A DNA stretch of 64,000 bases, from assembly GCF_041146395.1 (NCBI RefSeq), contig NC_090984.1, forward strand, positions 127,104,280 through 127,168,279, written 5' to 3'. Position 1 is the first letter of the stretch; each line of letters opens with the position of its first letter. Below the pieces are notes generated by a model. That model was given only the letters and a program-made list of their open reading frames with translations. It was not told the origin of the DNA and made no database searches. The translations under genes were made by a program, and so were the position numbers. The DNA comes from Eulemur rufifrons. Taxonomy: Eukaryota; Chordata; Mammalia; Primates; Lemuridae. Shown in pieces: positions 59,981-64,000 of the stretch.

Positions 59981-60019
59981 GGTTTGTGTCTGGGCTCACA
60001 CTGATGTCCCCTCACTGTG
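59981..60019 (-). other. 23-bp-spacer V-RSS of VH3 60020
   Basis: Heptamer CACAGTG (60019-60013), 23-bp spacer (60012-59990), nonamer ACACAAACC (59989-59981). Its nonamer differs from the ACAAAAACC of 25050 even though the 3' flanks beyond are of one class. Confidence 0.95.
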
Positions 60020-60472
60020 TCACTGGCACAGTAGTACAGGGCTGTGTCCTCGGCTCTCAGACTGTTCATTTGCAGAGACAGCGTGTTCTTGCTGTTGTCT
60101 CTGGAGATGGTGAACCGGCCCTTCACGGCGTCTGCGTAGTTTGTGCTACCACCATTACTAATGGTTGAGACCCACTCCAGCCCCTTCCCTGGAGCCTGGC
60201 GGACCCAGTACATGTAGTAGCTGCTGAAGGTGAATCCGGAGGCTGCACAGGAGAGTCTCAGGGACCCCCCAGGCTGGACCAAGCCTCCCCCAGACTCCAC
60301 CAGCTGCACCTCACACTGGACACCTGCAAACACAGACACAGCCTGGTCAGAAACTGCCACACACACCCCTGTTTCTCTCACTCACATCCCCTCCCACACC
60401 AATATCTCCAGTTCTCCATGAATTACCTTGTAACAGAGCAACAAGGAAAACCCAGCTGAGCCCAGACTCCAT
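60020..60472 (-). CDS. IGHV3: IGHV3-like variable segment, intact (ends CAS)
   Basis: VH3 germline segment. Leader exon 60472-60427 encodes [15 protein letters not shown]. The intron is 103 nt. V exon 60323-60020 (304 nt) starts [16 protein letters not shown] after G-V-Q-C. Cys22, Trp36 (MYWVRQ) and Cys92 are intact with no stops. CDR1 is SYYMY. CDR2 [16 protein letters not shown] is 16 residues, closest to the 25050 gene. The V region ends YYCAS, where CAR is usual. The 3' flank is block E class (as 25050), whereas the 5' flank is block D (as 43885), making this gene a junction between two flank classes. Functional by sequence. Confidence 0.96.
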
Positions 60473-60597
60473 GGTGAGTGTCTGTGTTCAGTCCTGATCA
60501 CCAAATGGGGACACCTGGGAATGCCGGGGCTGGGGCTCCTGTCCCAGAGCTGCAGGATGAGGGCTGGGCTGGTTTTCATCAGCAGAGGGAGGGCCCT

Positions 60598-60620
60598 ATT
60601 TGCATGTCCCCTGCTATATA
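60598..60620 (-). promoter_or_regulatory. VH3 promoter: octamer with upstream TATATA
   Basis: TATATA (60620-60615) then ATGCAAAT (60605-60598) on the minus strand, 126 bases upstream of the leader ATG. Confidence 0.9.
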
Positions 60621-63015
60621 GCAAGCCCTGGGGTGGGACAGCTGAGGGAGGTCAGGGTCCAGATCACAACTCAGTGTCTGGGGGAGGTGTATGACAATTG
60701 TAATACTTTATTATACATTATAAGCTCTTCTTATGTGATTTCAATGTGATAAATACTGAGCATCCATCATCGTACTTCCTATTGTCACAAGGACATGGAT
60801 CATGTGCTGTAAGTGTCCATGTCTGTTCCATGTTACAAATGTGAGAGTCACCCCAGAGCATCGAGGGCCTGTGTAATGTGTCAGGAGCTCACGTCTGGTG
60901 AGAGTGAGTTCTGGGATCTGAGCCTGTGCTCCTCAGCACTGCACACGCCTGACCCCTGAACCATCTCCCGCACACAGCTGAGCATGTCTAGTGCGGGTTC
61001 TAGAACTCTGTCATGAAAACATGTGTGGTTTTCCACACCTGGACTTTACCCCAACAGAGGCAGATGCCAAGGTAGATGCTGCTGAATTTTCAGGGTGCTT
61101 CGACAGGTAACATATTATCTTTGTAAGACTTCTTACCAATAGTATTTTTATTATTTATGTGAAATAAGTTTAATGAGTTATAATTTACATGGGGAGAACT
61201 TCATATATTTAAAGTGTGCAATTGACAAATATTGACACATCCATAATCATTATGAAGACTTTGAGCAGATCAATTCTCGGTAATGTTTCCATCTCTGCTT
61301 GTGTCTTCCCTTCTGTCCGCTAACCTTCTTCCACCATCCCCTGGGCAGACGTTGATCTTGTTAAACTACTTTAGCTTTCATTTTCTAGAATATGTAAAAA
61401 TGGAATAATGTAATCTGTACTCTTATTAACTCAGTGTAAAGGCGAGTAACAGCGGTGCTGTGTTGTGTATCCTACATTCATAGATGATAACAAGGCGTAG
61501 TATTCCAATGAACACAGTTACAGTAATTTTTCTGTTAAGATATTGATCGATATCCATTACTTACATTTTCTGGGTCTTACAAATAAACCTGCTACTGAGC
61601 TTGAAGGTGTACACAAGTGAGAAACACATTTTATTATTTTATTCTTAGAACAACATTGACAACAACAGATAAACTGCAGTAGTTGCAATTTTGCAAACAT
61701 TACTTAAAAATTCAGATAATTGATGCTGTAAGACTAAAAACTAACTCAAGGTGGGGAGAGATGAGTTTTGCAGGAAGTGACAGAGCCAGGGAGCTCGCTG
61801 CTCTGGGGCAGGGGCTGCCATATACAATGTAGGCTACGGCAGGATGCAGCTGCCAGCATGCACTGGACTGCTGGAGGCTGAGCATGGTGAAGGCATCCTG
61901 CTGGGAAATGCTCAGGGGCACAGTGTTTAAGGGGATTCCCCTCCCCTTGTCTCTGTCCTCTGTAACAGGCACAGTCACAAACTCTCTGGGAGAGAGGGAT
62001 GCACACACTTCGGAAGTGCATCCAGACCCATCCCCATCACCACTGTGGAACTGAGAATTGATCTGCCACAAAACCGACAAAACTGGCATCCTGAGGGCAC
62101 AGATGGACACTGTAGGACCTGGGAGGGAACAGAGGTCCCCACCAAGGTTAGGCCCAGAGCCACCTCCCCATTCCCTGTGGAAGAAAAGCCTCAATCTGCA
62201 GGGAAGGGCAGCACACCTGGAAGGTAAGGACACCGAGGGAGAACCCCTGCGGCTGGGAGAGAGAGCAATGAGGGACAACCAGGGACACTGTACCCCAGGA
62301 GGACGGGCAAGATGCTGGACCATCAGCTCCTCTGGGGCAGAGACGGGGACACCTGGAGGCAGCAGCCAGACCCAGGGCCCCCAGCCCACTAGAAATACAG
62401 CTCTGCCGAAGGGCAGACAATCCCACCTCAGCCCACCCCGTCCATCCATTGACAATTGTCAGGGGGACATCACAGGGGACCGCGTGTGGCAGAGCTGACA
62501 CAGACAGACCTCTGCAGGACAGCACAAGGTGCAAACATACAGCCAAGCAAGAAACAGAAACCGGGGTCACTGGAGGAATCTGACGTCTCTGGTGGACGTA
62601 GAAGGAACAGCCTTCAACTGTGGTAGCCACGGCAGAAACTGAGTCCAAATGTGGCCCCGAGGAGATTGTCAGAAACCTCCACAAGAAAGGCCTAGTCAAG
62701 GTAGGGTATGAGAAACTGCAGGGAGAAGATGCATAGATACAGCATAGGTCATGAGGCCCCACCAACTGTCCAGTGCAATGTGTCTGGCTACCCACAAGAA
62801 TTAGAAGACTTTTCCAGGAGGAAGACAAAAGTCATAATGGACAAATGATCAGAATGTGATTTTGAAATGACACCATATTAGAATGATTTAAATCAATAGA
62901 ATATTTAAAACAACTAGAGTTAATACACAAAAATCTCTAAGGGAAAATATGGGCGGACTGTAGGATCAGACAGGTGCCTGCTGCTGACAGATGGAAACAT
63001 CAAGAATCAAATGTA

Positions 63016-63353
63016 GGCCGGGCGCGGTGGCTCATGCCTGCAATCCTAGCACTCTGGGAGGTGGGTGGATCGTTTGAGCTCAGGAGTTCGAGACCAGCCT
63101 GAGCAAGAGTGAGACCCCATTTCTACTAAAAATAGAAAGAAATTATATGGACAGCTAAAAATATATATAGAAAAAATTAGCCGGGCATGGTGGTGCATGC
63201 CTGTAGTCCCAGCTACTCGGGAGGCTGAGACAGGAGGATTGCTTGAGCTCAGGAGTTTGAGGTTGCTGTGAGCTAGGCTAGCGCCACCGCACTCACTCTA
63301 GCCTGGGCAACAGAGTGAGACTCTGTCTCAAAAAAAAAAAAAAAAAAAAAAAA
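63016..63353 (+). mobile_element. Young Alu-type SINE with 12-bp target duplication and long poly(A)
   Basis: Full-length dimeric Alu starting GGCCGGGCGCGGTGGCTCATGC, strepsirrhine-type A/T linker, uninterrupted A tail of about 25 bases. Target duplication AAGAATCAAATG at 63002-63013 and 63354-63365. The matching empty site is AAGAATCAAACG at 46867-46878 in block D1. Confidence 0.95.
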
Positions 63354-63701
63354 AAGAATCAAATGCAAAACATGAAATAATCAAACAATGTGCTTGCGAA
63401 TTGAAGAAGCCTTGGGTGCCCTCGTCAGTAGAGTGGGCTGAGCCCAAAAATGAAACAAGAGACTTAAGAAAGTGTCATTGGGAATGACACAAACCAAGTT
63501 GCATAGACAAAAAGAGTGAAGAAGACAGAATATCACTATGAAAATTGTAATATGTATGTTTCACATTCCAAAGGAAAATTAAAAACAGACAAAAATAAAT
63601 CTTTGAAGAATTATATAGGCAACAATTTTCCAAATATTATGACAAACCCCAAGTAACATACCCAAGAATCTCTTAGAATTTGAAGGTGCGTAAACATACA
63701 T

Positions 63702-63778
63702 AGACACACACACACACACACACACACACAACACATCCGCCATGGACGTAGCTCTGTGCACTTGTAAAGGCTCCTACA

Positions 63779-63810
<32 letters not shown>
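63702..63810. repeat. (CA)n array with one interspersed unit, block D2
   Basis: CA tract, one copy of the ACATCCGCCATGGACGTAGC-type unit, CA tract. Collinear with 47217-47395 minus one unit. Confidence 0.92.
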
Positions 63811-63812
<2 letters not shown>

Positions 63813-64000
63813 GCACTGCCCCAATGTTACTCTTTCCACTTGGTTCAGTTGAAAATATCTGTATTCATGCTATGAAGTAGTTCTCCAAAGTGGAGATTAT
63901 AATTTTCTATGTGAAAGTGTGTCCATTCCAACCAATATTATAAAATACAATTAAATATATTTTATAAAACTGAATGCATGTATCATTTTTAGGAAATGTA

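Larger units (their letters stand above)
60640..64000. repeat. Segmental duplication block D, copy 2
   Basis: 5' flank of VH3 60020, collinear with 44500-47600 at an offset of about 16.1 kb plus the Alu at 63016. It runs off the window end. It includes a 247-codon minus-strand open frame (62455-61712) that is interrupted in copy 1. Confidence 0.93.

Overview
The window is a germline immunoglobulin heavy-chain variable (IGHV) cluster from a mammal, almost certainly a strepsirrhine (lemur- or galago-type) primate. The IGHV families are primate-like, with VH1-type, VH3-type and clan II VH4/VH6-type segments. The young SINEs are Alu dimers carrying the extended A/T-rich central linker seen in strepsirrhines. 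Species assignment is inference.

There are eleven V segments, all on the minus strand: two VH1-like (2301-2735, 16635-17069), seven VH3-like (10415-10868, 25050-25503, 31140-31602, 37758-38214, 43885-44341, 54983-55440, 60020-60472) and two clan II pseudogenes (13099-13420, 33900-34206). The nine intact ones share one layout, read right to left: octamer ATGCAAAT promoter, 46-nt leader exon, intron of 82 nt (VH1) or 103-105 nt (VH3), V exon, then heptamer / 23-bp spacer / nonamer recombination signal. Eight have a consensus heptamer. The VH3 at 54983-55440 has CATAGTG. All transcription runs leftward, so the D-J-C part of the locus should lie to the left. The genes are not an operon: each is an alternative substrate for RAG-mediated joining to a D-J unit.

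The rest is non-coding and built from overlapping segmental duplications. Block A (VH1 plus flanks plus an ERV) occurs at 1-7405 and 14125-21838. Block C (VH3 plus 5' flank plus clan II pseudogene) occurs at about 9960-14010 and 30680-34795. Block B (VH3 intergenic DNA) occurs at 25650-30680 and 38370-43430, with partial copies at 34900-37290, 52170-54590 and 55620-56990. Block D occurs at 44500-47600 and 60640-64000. Block E (one type of VH3 3' flank) occurs at 23180-24480, 49690-51720 and 58480-59440. Several V genes carry a 5' flank from one class and a 3' flank from another, which suggests recombination at or near the V genes.

Mobile elements include a decayed, 5'-truncated gammaretrovirus-like ERV present in both A copies, a solo LTR of that family with a 5-bp target duplication, five Alu-type SINEs (two with clean target duplications and an empty site in the paired duplicon), several L1 fragments (one apparently 5'-inverted, one with a possible 3' transduction), a candidate second LTR type, and many (CA)n/(GT)n tracts. 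I found no other convincing protein gene, no tRNA or rRNA, no CRISPR array and no wholly new system. The points of interest are the V segments with unusual residues or signals and the mosaic duplication history.
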